Positions 35,829 to 45,085 of a stretch of 58,255 nucleotides of DNA are shown here, one piece after another. A program made the position numbers and the translations under genes. Source of the DNA: Blautia glucerasea. Its GTDB lineage: Bacteria; Bacillota; Clostridia; Lachnospirales; Lachnospiraceae. The notes beneath the pieces were generated by a model. That model saw only the letters and a list, made by a program, of their open reading frames with translations. It was not told the DNA's origin and made no database searches. The DNA lies in contig NZ_JAAITU010000023.1 in assembly GCF_013304385.1 (NCBI RefSeq), positions 1 through 58,255 of the forward strand. Direction: 5' to 3'. Positions within the stretch are counted from its first letter, which is position 1. The number at the start of each line of letters is the position of its first letter.

Positions 35829-37199
35829 CTATTTTCCCTCTGTCTCCATTCTTTTCAGCTCCGGAAATACAGTGAAAATCATAGTAAGAAAACAAAGGCT
35901 GCCGCCGATCACATTAGATACCGGTTCTGCCAGAAAAACTCCATCTGTACCCATCTTCAGCAGATAAGGGAGGATATAAGTAAGTGGTACTACGATCACA
36001 ACCTTACGGAGAATAGAGAAAAATACAGCCTGTTTTTTCTTGTTCAGAGATTTGAATACAGTCTGTCCCATATACTGAAAATCCATAAAGATGAATGCTG
36101 AAAAATACTGTTTCAGTGCTGGAATTGCGTCTTCTAGAAGCATATGGTCCGAACTGAAAATGCTCATCAGCTGTTTGGGAAAGAAAATGATCACGCTCCA
36201 CATCACCGCTGTATAAAGAAGGATCATCACACTCATGGTGAAGATCGCACGGCGCACATGCCCGGATCGGTGGGCCCCATAATTATAGCTGATAATAGGA
36301 GAAGACCCTTCTGTCAATGCATAGATCGGCGTTTCTACCATCTGACGTACACTGGATATGATTGTCATTACGGATATGTATACATCGCCACCGGTTACAG
36401 ACAGTACGTTATTGCAGCAGATCGTTACCAAGCTGTTGGTAAGCTGCATAATAAAGCCAGCGGTTCCAAGACTGATAATATTTTTGCAATATCCTATGCA
36501 TCCTGATAATTCTTTTTTCTTTAAGAGCCGTACTTTTAATTCTGCTTTTTTGTGCAAAAAAGCGATTACAAACAAGGCAGAGAAAATCTGCGAGATCACC
36601 GTAGCGATCGCTGCACCGCAGACCCCCATATGTAATACAAAAATAAAAACCGGATCCAGCAGAATATTCAATACTGCACCTACTGTCACCGAGCACATCC
36701 CGGCCACCGCGTATCCCTGTGCATTAATAAACGGATTCATTCCTGTAGCGATCATCGAAGGCAAAGTACCCAGCAGATAGATCAGCATATAGGGAAGGGC
36801 ATATCCAATCGCTTCCTGGGATGCCCCAAACAAAATCAGAAGCGGCTTCGCCGCCAGAAGACCAGTTGTCATCAAAACCAGTGCACTGCCACACAACATG
36901 GTAAAGGATGTGTCCATGATCAGCCTGGCTTCCCGGTCATCTCCTTTTCCACGGCTGATTGCAAAAAGAGGTGCACCGCCGCTGCCAAAAAGATTGCAAA
37001 ATGCCATAATGATCACGATCACCGGAAAGCAAAGTCCTACTGCTCCCAATGCTTTCGTCCCTGTTTCCGGGATCCTGGCAATATAGATCCTGTCCACGAT
37101 GTTATAAAGAAGGCTGAGAATCTGGGCTGCCAGCATGGGGATGGCTGTACCCAGGATGTTTTTTGTAATGGTTCCGTTTTCAAAATCTACCCGCTTCAT
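35829..37199 (-). CDS. MATE family efflux transporter
   Basis: A 456-aa membrane protein with 12 predicted helices in two MatE halves. It begins MKRVDFENGTITKNILGTAIPMLAAQ. The MATE landmarks GTKALGAVGLCFPV, GMNPFINAQG and the second-half QMVETPIYALTEGSSPIISYNYGA are present. It exports drugs or metabolites with Na+ or H+. I use the ATG at 37199 (AGGGGAAAAG upstream); the open frame runs 41 codons further without a ribosome site. It is divergent from an MFS gene. Confidence 0.92.
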   Translation of the reverse strand: MKRVDFENGTITKNILGTAIPMLAAQILSLLYNIVDRIYIARIPETGTKALGAVGLCFPVIVIIMAFCNLFGSGGAPLFAISRGKGDDREARLIMDTSFTMLCGSALVLMTTGLLAAKPLLILFGASQEAIGYALPYMLIYLLGTLPSMIATGMNPFINAQGYAVAGMCSVTVGAVLNILLDPVFIFVLHMGVCGAAIATVISQIFSALFVIAFLHKKAELKVRLLKKKELSGCIGYCKNIISLGTAGFIMQLTNSLVTICCNNVLSVTGGDVYISVMTIISSVRQMVETPIYALTEGSSPIISYNYGAHRSGHVRRAIFTMSVMILLYTAVMWSVIIFFPKQLMSIFSSDHMLLEDAIPALKQYFSAFIFMDFQYMGQTVFKSLNKKKQAVFFSILRKVVIVVPLTYILPYLLKMGTDGVFLAEPVSNVIGGSLCFLTMIFTVFPELKRMETEGK

Positions 37200-37231
37200 A
37201 TTACTTTTCCCCTTGTTTTTTCTATATATAA

Positions 37232-37259
37232 TTGCTATTTTTATTATGAATGTTATAAT
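37232..37259 (+). promoter_or_regulatory. Promoter of the MFS transporter gene
   Basis: TTGCTA (37232-37237) and TATAAT (37254-37259) are 16 bp apart. An imperfect inverted repeat (GGGCAAAAG/CTTTGACCC) follows at about 37274-37293 in the leader. Confidence 0.6.
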
Positions 37260-37337
37260 TGTAATAATGTAGGGCAAAAGACCTTTGACCCTGATCCACA
37301 TTGATAAACATATCACAAACAAAGGAGTTATACAATC

Positions 37338-38549
37338 ATGTTCTCATCTTCTACACAGCCTTCAAATCTGACTCCCAGGTATTCCTGTATCCAGTTTTTC
37401 TTCTGGATCGTTTTTGTTACCTTGGCCAATTTTGCCAGCGTATTTCTCCTGAATACCGGCTTCACTAATACCCAGATTGGTATTATCATCGCTTTGGCAG
37501 GCGTTGTTTCTGCACTTTTGCAGCCAACCGTTGCCAGCTATGCCGACAAGAACAGCAGCCCATCTCTGAAAAAGATATGCATTTTTATTTCACTGATTGC
37601 CCTTGTTTTGTCAGCATTTTTGTTGTTCTATACACGTTCTCTGCTGTGCACTGGAATCTTTTACGGAAGCTGCTTTGTGCTTATACAGCTGCTTACCCCT
37701 ATGGTCAACTCGCTGGGAATGGAAAGCCTGAACCAGGGCAAAAAGCTGAATTTCGGCATTGGCAGAGGTATGGGATCCCTGTCTGCTGCCGTGATCGCAT
37801 CTACTCTGGGTATCCTGGTAGACAGATTTGGAATCAGAGCCATCCCTGCAAGCATTTCCATTGGGCTGCTTCTTTTTCTTTTTTCCTTGTGGATTTTCCC
37901 TTTCCGGAAAGTTCCAAAAGAACACCAACAAAATCTGACGGCAGCAGAAAAAGCACCTGGATCCGGTGCTTTGTATTTCTTTCGCAAATATAAAAAATTT
38001 ACCATCGTACTGCTTGGTTCTATCATGGTGTATGTAAGCCATGTGCTGATCAACAGCTTTGCATATCAGGTCATTGTAGAAAAAGGAGGATCCAGCACTG
38101 ATATGGGGATCGCTATGGCTCTTGCTGCCATAATCGAGCTTCCTACCATGTTCCTTTTCGGCTATATGCAGAAAAAGATCCGCTGTGATATATGGTTCCG
38201 CAGCTGCGGTATTTTCTTTGCGCTGAAAACCCTGTTTTCTCTGCTCGCCCCTAATATGACTGTATATTATATCATTCAGATCTTTCAGGCCTTTGGCTGG
38301 GCTTTGATTTCTGTTTCCTCTGTATATTACGTAAACTCCATTATGGAGCCACAGGATGTGATCAAGGGCCAGGCCTATTTCACCATGACCTACACCATCG
38401 GAACAGTTCTTGGGGCACTTCTGGGTGGCTGGCTTATCGATCTGGCAGGTGTTTCTGCCATGCTGATCTTTGGTACAGCTGCCGCTTCCATCGGCGCAGT
38501 GCTTATGCTTTTTGCTACCGAGAAGCCTGCAGAAGCTACTTCCAGATAA
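37338..38549 (+). CDS. MFS transporter (MFS_1-like)
   Basis: A 403-aa protein with 12 hydrophobic segments. It opens with an aromatic helix (YSCIQFFFWIVFVTLANFAS), as in the LacY/NupG-like MFS_1_like family. It has GMGSLSAAVIAS in the first half and a C-terminal GTVLGALLGGWLIDLAG. The substrate is unknown; sugars or nucleosides are typical of relatives. AAAGGAG lies 10 nt before the ATG. Its 3' end overlaps the convergent transglutaminase gene by 14 nt. Confidence 0.88.
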   Translation: MFSSSTQPSNLTPRYSCIQFFFWIVFVTLANFASVFLLNTGFTNTQIGIIIALAGVVSALLQPTVASYADKNSSPSLKKICIFISLIALVLSAFLLFYTRSLLCTGIFYGSCFVLIQLLTPMVNSLGMESLNQGKKLNFGIGRGMGSLSAAVIASTLGILVDRFGIRAIPASISIGLLLFLFSLWIFPFRKVPKEHQQNLTAAEKAPGSGALYFFRKYKKFTIVLLGSIMVYVSHVLINSFAYQVIVEKGGSSTDMGIAMALAAIIELPTMFLFGYMQKKIRCDIWFRSCGIFFALKTLFSLLAPNMTVYYIIQIFQAFGWALISVSSVYYVNSIMEPQDVIKGQAYFTMTYTIGTVLGALLGGWLIDLAGVSAMLIFGTAAASIGAVLMLFATEKPAEATSR

Positions 38550-39174
38550 CCCTACCCTTTTTCACAGTCATTGCATAAGTTTTATCCCTGCGCATCCGGA
38601 ACGGATATCTGATCTCTGACACCAGGAACAGATTCTGATCTGAATGCGCTCTTTGCATACTGCAGTCACAGATCAGCCATCTGGACCCGATCCTGACCTC
38701 ACACCATCCATGTGGTGACAGTTGCACATAGGGACCTCGTGCCGTAACACCGCCTACTGCCACCCGGCTGTCATATCCCAATACTCTGGCAATATATGCC
38801 ATAGCCGCTGCATAATAGTAGCAGCTGCCTCTTTTTCTGGTAAACATGTACCTGGCACAAGATTTTATATTCCTGGCAGTAGGCACTTCCGTACCCATAT
38901 GGAAATATGAAAATTTCACCAGTGCATCATAGCACTGACGCAGTCGCTGCCTTGTCTTATTCTTTCTTGATGAATTCTTCAACACAAAATCCACGGCCTG
39001 GCGGATCTCTCCTGCCTTTACCACAGTACCGGTTCTGTCCACATACACATAGCCTTTTCTCTTTGTACCTGTGATCCTGTTCCTGACAGCAGCATTTACC
39101 TGCACTGTTCCCACATCTGCCCCTGCCAGCAATACTGCTAAAAGACACACCAATATTAAAATCTTCTTTTTCAT
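38536..39174 (-). CDS. Secreted transglutaminase-like cysteine protein
   Basis: A 212-aa protein with a signal peptide (1-29, hydrophobic, cleaved after VNA). A transglutaminase-like papain fold follows, with Cys118 in GSCYYYAAA, His155 in SPHGWCEV and Asp170 in LICDCS, the expected triad. It could act on peptides or wall proteins outside the cell. The ATG at 39174 overlaps the cyuA stop (ATGA), which implies coupling. I prefer it over upstream starts because it begins the basic n-region MKKK. Pairing a secreted cysteine enzyme with a cytosolic desulfidase is unusual. Confidence 0.82.
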   Translation of the reverse strand: MKKKILILVCLLAVLLAGADVGTVQVNAAVRNRITGTKRKGYVYVDRTGTVVKAGEIRQAVDFVLKNSSRKNKTRQRLRQCYDALVKFSYFHMGTEVPTARNIKSCARYMFTRKRGSCYYYAAAMAYIARVLGYDSRVAVGGVTARGPYVQLSPHGWCEVRIGSRWLICDCSMQRAHSDQNLFLVSEIRYPFRMRRDKTYAMTVKKGRVIWK

Positions 39175-40457
39175 GAGCATCCGGCATCCCACCATCCGGT
39201 CATCACATTTAGGATTTCCTGATCCGTCTGGCGCATTCCAACCCGTCCGATGTACCCCATAGCCTTAATGGTTTGTTCCACATCCTCTTCCACGATCCCG
39301 TCTCCCGGAAGAAAACTTTTGTTTTCCATACTCAGATGAAAGGCCATGATCGCCGCATTTACCGAGGATGCAATCTTGGCTGCACAAGAAGGCTTTGCGC
39401 CATCACAGATGATGCCTCCAACATTTCCCAGTGTATTGATGATCGCAGCCGAAACCTGACTATAATCACCGCCATACATATAAGTGATCCCTGCTCCCAC
39501 ACCGCAGGCAGAACATACAGCACCACAGTAAGCCGACAGACCCCCTATGTAATATTTCTGGTGCACAGCAGTAAGATTACTCACCACCAGTGCACGATAC
39601 AGCTTCTCTTCCGGCACATCCCATTCCTGAGCATAGACAAGCACTGGCATAGAAACCGTGATCCCCTGATTGCCACTTCCGGAATTAATCACAACCGGCA
39701 TGGAACAGCCGCCCATCCTGGCATCACTTCCTGCTGCCGCCCTGGCACATGCACGGGCAGCTACTGTACCTCCCCAGGCATTCTCCAGGGTTTTCCCGAT
39801 CTGTGCCCCATAGGGATGCTCCAAGCCTTCCTGAGAGATCGCTGTATTTAACCGGATCTGCCGTCCAATAATATCACGGATATCTTCCATACGTACACAG
39901 TCTGCAAATTCCAGGATCCCACGTACAGAAAGCTCTCTTCTTTCTTCTTCCGTACTCTTTCCATCATTTTTCAGCTGGTCATAGAGAACCTGCCCATCTT
40001 TTAGGACTCGCACAATATTAGTATGTGTTTCGGAAATCACTACCACTGCACTATGTATTCCTTTTTCCACATGGGCTTCTATATAGATCTTCTCTGTGGT
40101 ATCTGCCAGGGCAAATGTACAGATCCCATCTGCCAGGAGTGCTGCTGCCTTTTCTCTGTCATTGGCTGTCACACTTTCCAGAACTTCCAATTCTTTCGAG
40201 GCATCTCCACCTACAGCTCCAAGAACTGCTGCTGCATTGATTCCTTTCATCCCGCCGGAATTAGGAACTGCTGCACCCTTTGCATTTTTGATAATATTTC
40301 CGCTGCACCGGATATGAATAGATTCCGGGCACTCTCCCAGCACCTGTGCTGCCTTTGCTGTCGCATAAGCTACTGCGATCGGCTCCGTACAGCCCATAGC
40401 CGGTATCAGCTCCTTTTTCAGAATATCCAGATAATTTGCATACTGTACTGCATCCAC
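39171..40457 (-). CDS. cyuA: L-cysteine desulfidase family protein
   Basis: A 428-aa enzyme of the UPF0597/serine dehydratase alpha family. It breaks L-cysteine into pyruvate, ammonia and sulfide with a 4Fe-4S cluster. Conserved landmarks are MGCTEPIAVAYA (Cys23), GCSMPVVINSGSGNQGI, AYCGAVCSACGVGAGI and ICDGAKPSCAAK; the later cysteines are the likely cluster ligands. The start is GTG, 8 nt after AGGAGG. No cyuP transporter or CyuR regulator is adjacent. It overlaps the secreted transglutaminase gene. Confidence 0.92.
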   Translation of the reverse strand: MDAVQYANYLDILKKELIPAMGCTEPIAVAYATAKAAQVLGECPESIHIRCSGNIIKNAKGAAVPNSGGMKGINAAAVLGAVGGDASKELEVLESVTANDREKAAALLADGICTFALADTTEKIYIEAHVEKGIHSAVVVISETHTNIVRVLKDGQVLYDQLKNDGKSTEEERRELSVRGILEFADCVRMEDIRDIIGRQIRLNTAISQEGLEHPYGAQIGKTLENAWGGTVAARACARAAAGSDARMGGCSMPVVINSGSGNQGITVSMPVLVYAQEWDVPEEKLYRALVVSNLTAVHQKYYIGGLSAYCGAVCSACGVGAGITYMYGGDYSQVSAAIINTLGNVGGIICDGAKPSCAAKIASSVNAAIMAFHLSMENKSFLPGDGIVEEDVEQTIKAMGYIGRVGMRQTDQEILNVMTGWWDAGCS

Positions 40458-40498
40458 TGTATTTTCCTCCTGTTACATTGGCCATCACCTTAGGTAAA

Positions 40499-40546
40499 TC
40501 AGGGCTTCCCCTTTGCCCTGAAGGCTCCTTCTCTGGCCTTATTATA
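40499..40546 (-). promoter_or_regulatory. -10 box and leader hairpin before cyuA
   Basis: A perfect TATAAT on the minus strand (40541-40546) lies in the 95-base gap after DUF308, but the -35 (TTGGAG) is weak. A 7-bp hairpin TCAGGGC/GCCCTGA (40499-40521) follows. It may be an internal promoter or a DUF308 terminator. Confidence 0.4.
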
Positions 40547-40552
40547 ACACAA

Positions 40553-41095
40553 TCACCAGCCGCCTCCAATATCTGAAAACGCAGTGATCAGGCAATCAAT
40601 ACCCAGGAGCAGTAAATACACTCCCATAAGCACTCCAATGGAAAAAACAGAAAATCCAGGGTTTACGATCATCAGCACTGCCAGCACCAGCCCTGCTGTA
40701 TTGATGACCAGGCTGAAATAATAATAAGCATTACCAGCCACAAAGCGTACAATATTCAGATGGGACAGTCTGGAAATACAATGTGCGATAAACCAGATAG
40801 GCACTAAAAGCGCAATGATCCATTTTCCTGCATCCGGATGTACCAATAGCATAAACCCTGCCATAACGCTTAAAAGTCCGGCAATCAGGGATACAGAAGG
40901 TCCAAATCCCATATGCTGTTCCATCTTTACATAAAAAACAAGATCTCCGATACCAGTTACCACAGCCAGAAGTCCGTACAAGATCACAAAACCTTCCAGA
41001 ATACTGCCAGGATGTACACAGGTAAAAATTCCCAGAAGGATCAAAAGAAGTCCTTCAATAAATTCCAGCCATCCAAAACCAGAACGTCTTCTCAT
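40553..41095 (-). CDS. DUF308/HdeD family membrane protein
   Basis: A 180-aa protein with six hydrophobic helices arranged as repeated pairs (WLEFIEGLLLILLGIFTCVHPG, ILYGLLAVVTGIGDL and similar), the pattern of HdeD. Family members relate to acid or membrane stress, but the mechanism is unclear. Its ATG overlaps the ftsH stop (ATGA), so it is coupled to the membrane protease. Confidence 0.85.
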   Translation of the reverse strand: MRRRSGFGWLEFIEGLLLILLGIFTCVHPGSILEGFVILYGLLAVVTGIGDLVFYVKMEQHMGFGPSVSLIAGLLSVMAGFMLLVHPDAGKWIIALLVPIWFIAHCISRLSHLNIVRFVAGNAYYYFSLVINTAGLVLAVLMIVNPGFSVFSIGVLMGVYLLLLGIDCLITAFSDIGGGW

Positions 41096-42921
41096 TTCTG
41101 TCCGCCTCCTTCTTCATTCAAAATCTGCATAAACTCATCTCCTGTAATGGTTTCTTTTTCATAGAGAACCTTTGCAAGCTGATCCAGCTTCTCCCGGTTA
41201 TCCTCCAGAAGCTTTTTCGCTTTTTCATGCTCTTTTCTTACAAGCTCTACCACCTTGCGGTCGATCTCTTTCTGGGTATCCGAAGAACATGCAAGAGATG
41301 TATCGCCGCCCAAATACTGGTTATTTACAGTTTCCATGGCAACCATGTCAAATTCCTCACTCATTCCGTAGCGGGTGATCATGGCTCTTGCCAGTTTGGT
41401 TGCCTGCTCTATATCATTGGATGCACCTGTGGTGATCTCTCCAAATACCACTTCTTCTGCTGCACGGCCGCCGGTAAAGGTGGCAATTTTGTTCAGAATC
41501 TCCTGCTTTGTCAGAAGATATTTATCCCCCTGTTCTACCTGCATGGTATAACCAAGCGCACCGGAAGTCCTTGGAATAATGGTGATCTTCTGTACAGGTG
41601 CAGAATTTGTCTGAAGGGCAGCAACAAGGGCATGACCGATCTCATGATAGGAAACCACTTTCTTTTCATGGTCTGAGAGCACGGCATTCTTCTTCTGGTA
41701 TCCGGCGATCACTACCTCTACGCTTTCCTCCAGATCCGCTTCCTCTACTACAGTTCGACCACTTCGTACTGCACGAAGGGCAGCCTCATTGATAATATTG
41801 GCCAGTTCAGCACCGGATGCTCCGGATGCCATTCTTGCAATAGTATGGAAATCTACATCATCGGATGCATGGATCTTTCTTGCATGAACCTTCAGGATCG
41901 CTTCCCTGCCCTGGAGATCCGGCAATTCTACCGGCACTCTCCTGTCAAAACGTCCTGGTCGGGTCAGTGCAGGGTCCAGGGATTCCGGACGGTTGGTTGC
42001 TGCCAGGATGATCACACCATTATTTCCCTCAAATCCATCCATCTCAGTAAGCAGCTGGTTCAGAGTCTGCTCCCGTTCATCATTTCCGCCCACCTGACCA
42101 TCACGTTTTTTACCGATAGCATCGATCTCATCAATGAATACAATACACGGAGCCTTTTCCTTTGCCTGCTTAAAAAGGTCACGTACCTTGGAAGCTCCCA
42201 TGCCTACAAACATTTCCACAAATTCAGAGCCGGACATGGAGAAAAACGGCACATTCGCTTCTCCGGCCACAGCCTTTGCCAGCATAGTCTTACCTGTACC
42301 TGGAGGGCCTACAAGCAAAACTCCTTTTGGCATTGCAGCACCTACCTGGGTATATTTCTCAGGATTGTGAAGGTAATCTACGATCTCAGCCAGGTTTTCT
42401 TTTGCCTCATCCTCACCTGCTACATCGCTGAAATGGATTCCTTCTGTTGACTGCACATATACTTTTGCATTGCTTTTGCCCATTCCAAAGCTTAAGGCAT
42501 TCTTACCACCTGCCTGCTCGATCAGCTTCTTGCTCATGTACTGTCCAAGCAGTACAAAGATCAAAAGCGGAAGAAACACAGTCAGCAGAGTACTCATCAG
42601 CGGAGACATGGTTGTGTCAATCTCTTTTGTAAATTCTGCCCCACTTTTATGAAGACGCTCTGTCAGGGTAGGGTCCTCCATAACGCCTGTTTTATATATC
42701 TTATCTTCATCCTTATTCGTAAATACGATCTGATTATCTTCAATTTCTACTTTACCGATCTTGCCATCATCGATCATGTCCATGAATGTTCCATAATCCA
42801 CTTCTTTCACCTGACGTTCCATAAGAACAGGTGAAACAAACAGATTAAAGAGAAACAGTACAAGTATGACGATCCCATAATAATACATCAACGGCTTTTT
42901 CGGTGATTTCACTTCTTTCAT
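41092..42921 (-). CDS. ftsH: ATP-dependent zinc metalloprotease FtsH
   Basis: A 609-aa membrane AAA+ protease. Two membrane helices (about 14-33 and 108-127) flank a short external domain. The AAA module has Walker A GPPGTGKT (205-212), Walker [11 protein letters not shown] (261-270) and the SRH RPGRFDR near 321. The zinc site is HEIGH (426-430), with the third ligand further on. It degrades misassembled membrane and short-lived proteins. The ATG has AAGGAGG upstream, and a promoter lies at 43002-43030. It is coupled to DUF308. Confidence 0.97.
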   Translation of the reverse strand: MKEVKSPKKPLMYYYGIVILVLFLFNLFVSPVLMERQVKEVDYGTFMDMIDDGKIGKVEIEDNQIVFTNKDEDKIYKTGVMEDPTLTERLHKSGAEFTKEIDTTMSPLMSTLLTVFLPLLIFVLLGQYMSKKLIEQAGGKNALSFGMGKSNAKVYVQSTEGIHFSDVAGEDEAKENLAEIVDYLHNPEKYTQVGAAMPKGVLLVGPPGTGKTMLAKAVAGEANVPFFSMSGSEFVEMFVGMGASKVRDLFKQAKEKAPCIVFIDEIDAIGKKRDGQVGGNDEREQTLNQLLTEMDGFEGNNGVIILAATNRPESLDPALTRPGRFDRRVPVELPDLQGREAILKVHARKIHASDDVDFHTIARMASGASGAELANIINEAALRAVRSGRTVVEEADLEESVEVVIAGYQKKNAVLSDHEKKVVSYHEIGHALVAALQTNSAPVQKITIIPRTSGALGYTMQVEQGDKYLLTKQEILNKIATFTGGRAAEEVVFGEITTGASNDIEQATKLARAMITRYGMSEEFDMVAMETVNNQYLGGDTSLACSSDTQKEIDRKVVELVRKEHEKAKKLLEDNREKLDQLAKVLYEKETITGDEFMQILNEEGGGQK

Positions 42922-43001
42922 GATCTGTGTATCCTCCTTTTTTATTCCTTTCTGAGCCAGAAATTCCTGTAATTTTTCAACTCCTGCTCCGGTTGTTCTA
43001 T

Positions 43002-43030
43002 ATTCTATCGCACAGGCTACCGGTTTTCAA
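43002..43030 (-). promoter_or_regulatory. Promoter of ftsH
   Basis: Minus strand TTGAAA (43025-43030) and TAGAAT (43002-43007) with 17-bp spacing; the leader is about 75 nt. Confidence 0.65.
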
Positions 43031-43062
43031 TAAACAGATTTCCTCAAATGCACAAAAAAGAC

Positions 43063-43104
43063 ATAAAAAAAGAGCATATGTGCACTTTTGCATATATACT
43101 CTTT
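43063..43104 (-). terminator. Terminator after the truncated ATPase gene
   Basis: Minus strand AAGAG-ATATATGC pairs with GCACATATGCTCTT, followed by seven T. It insulates ftsH from the accessory region. Confidence 0.75.
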
Positions 43105-43153
43105 GCTTATTATACTTGAAGCCATTGCCCCACATCATTTTAGCTATATTTTT

Positions 43154-44212
43154 TCACAGCTCTACAGCTATTTCCACGTTCTTGCCACAAAATGCAACTC
43201 CATATTTATAAATATGATCTATACCAGCAGCTTTTAAATCTATATCATATTTATTCTCATTTATCTGCCGTAAAGCTGTCTCAGAAAGCTGTTTTAACTG
43301 TTTTTCCGTACAGTCTTTTCCTGCCTTTAATTCTATCAGGATACCTGGCAGCCCTTTACTTAAAGGTTTTAACTGGATATCATATCTGCCATCCCCGGAT
43401 TCCCTGTTTGAAGTTGCGAATGTACCTCCTACTAATGCACATAAACCTAACATGAATCCATGATAGAAATTCTCCCCAGCTGTATCAAAAAAACTGACAG
43501 ATTGAAGCAGCATCGTCTGGATTAACTTCTGAAGTTTTTTGCAGTCTTCGGTAAAAATTGCTTCCTGAACCTGGATTGCAGTAGGCTGGGGAATCAGCCT
43601 TTCAAGCTTCTGCAATATTTCTTTACGATACACTACCGCAATTTCCTGATTCGGCAAAGCCACCTGGCACATAAAATCCCCATTAAAAGATAAAGTTGTA
43701 CTCACAGCTTTTAAATATCCGGTAATGAGAAGAAAGCTGTAGATCGTTGACGGATTATTTTTAATCTGTGGATAAATCACCCCGGTATCAATATACGTGA
43801 TAAAACTTTCGCCGTTAAGCAACGCTGTTAAACGGATGTACATTTCTGCATCCGCTTCACCAAGAATCTCACCAATAATATCATTACTTCCTGTTGATAC
43901 CCAGAAGGCCCTTGGTTCACATTCATTGCTGAAATAATTAATGACAGACCAGGGATTAAAAATCTCTGTTTTACCAAAGCAATAGCCATCATACCATTTA
44001 CAGATCTCATCATACTTGTCAGATGCCCCATAATAATCGGCCATCTTTTTTACTTCATCAGCAGTAAAGCCAAAATAAGAACTGTATTTATTATCCAGCA
44101 CAGAATAAATGGCAAGATTATTCATTCCACTGAAGATGCTTTCTTTTGCTACTCGCAAAATCCCGGTAAGAAATCCGAAAGATAAATTCTTATTATCCTT
44201 AAATCCCCCTTT
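43154..44212 (-). pseudogene. AAA-ATPase-like/PDDEXK_9 protein (DUF1703), N-terminally truncated
   Basis: The frame holds the C-terminal two thirds of an ATPase/nuclease of the PF09820-PF08011 family: LTGILRVAKESIFSGMNNL, WYDGYCFGKTEIFNPWSVINY, and the nuclease part RYDIQLKPLSKGLPGILIELKAGK (a D...ExK-type site), ending YGVAFCGK. Full proteins carry about 200 more N-terminal residues with Walker A. Here similarity starts only at GGFKDNKNL (about 44212). There is no proper start; the first start-like codon in frame is TTG at 44158. So it is a relic, although the nuclease-like end is intact. The family is common in gut anaerobes with no settled function. Confidence 0.75.
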
Positions 44213-44351
44213 CCCATATTTTTCTGCAGATATTCTGCCGCTTTTGTATAGGCAGACATGGACAGTCCCATGTCGCTCCCATTTTCACCGCATCATATAC
44301 AAGTCCTCGGATCTCTGAAGCCTTGTCAGCCATAAATTCCCGCTGTTCCCC
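44213..44351 (-). other. Frameshifted fragment between relic ATPase and cyclase
   Basis: An ATG at 44333 opens a 44-codon frame (MADKASEIRGLVYDAVKMGATWDCP...). A second frame continues with SMSAYTKAAEYLQKN, as if one gene had shifted. I do not recognise the protein. The ATPase relic then begins in a third frame. It looks like decayed coding DNA at a deletion junction. Confidence 0.4.
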
Positions 44352-45005
44352 TTATTTTTCCCACCATGCAACTGCCCGGATAGGAGATCCGTCACAGTTT
44401 TCCAGTTTTAAAGGAAAACAGCTGAACCAAAACAGATCATCTCCACAGAGTTCCAAATTTTTCAGATTTTCAATATTCACGATCTCTTTTTCTTTAAAAA
44501 GCTGTTTATGTCTTGTCAGATTCTCATCTGCGATAGGATCCAGGCCGATCACATCAAAGCCGATCCCTTTATAATTGCCAGCCAGAATATACTGCATCAC
44601 CTGCTCATCCAGGCAGGGATAATCCCCGAAGTAACTGTCTGTTCCCCAGCGCTTATCCCATCCAAGATAAAAAAGGAGAAAATCAGCCTGTGCACTTTTT
44701 TCTCCATATTTCATAATCTGCGCCATTGTGATAGGCTCCCCTTCTTTCAGGCCACAGCAGTCAATCACCAGTGCTTTTCCAATAAACTGCTCTGCCGTGA
44801 ACTGATCCAGGGTGGTCCGTCCTGCATACAGATGAGCCGGTGGATCCATGTGTGTACCTGTATGAGTAAACATACACAGCTTTGTTTCTTTAAATCCATC
44901 CTTTTCATAACTGTTTGCAGGCAAAAACTGGGGCGGCTCTGTCCCCGGATAAACCGGCATGTCTGGCCGGATGGTATGTGTCAGATCAATTACTTTCATA
45001 TTCAT
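44352..45005 (-). CDS. Cyclase family protein (kynurenine formamidase-like)
   Basis: A 217-aa metal hydrolase of the PF04199 family. The signature HTGTHMDPPAH lies at 48-58 and supplies the metal ligands; IDLTHTIRPDMPVYPG and a GIGFDVIGLDP segment are also typical. Relatives cleave N-formylkynurenine or act on polyketides; the substrate is unknown here. GGAGGAG precedes two in-frame ATGs (45005, 44999); the open frame extends 47 codons further without a ribosome site. No tryptophan-degradation genes are nearby. Confidence 0.88.
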   Translation of the reverse strand: MNMKVIDLTHTIRPDMPVYPGTEPPQFLPANSYEKDGFKETKLCMFTHTGTHMDPPAHLYAGRTTLDQFTAEQFIGKALVIDCCGLKEGEPITMAQIMKYGEKSAQADFLLFYLGWDKRWGTDSYFGDYPCLDEQVMQYILAGNYKGIGFDVIGLDPIADENLTRHKQLFKEKEIVNIENLKNLELCGDDLFWFSCFPLKLENCDGSPIRAVAWWEK

Positions 45006-45085
45006 GTCTCCTCCCTCAGGTGCTCTCATATTATCTAACCATATTTTAGCATGTCTTGCGCCTGATGTGGAGAAAAACTTATTCG

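Noticed and set aside
37274..37293. Second copy of a repeat seen near 16230
   Set aside because: Both share a CAGGGTCAAA-type text, but only about 15 bases match and the flanks differ; not enough for a repeat family.
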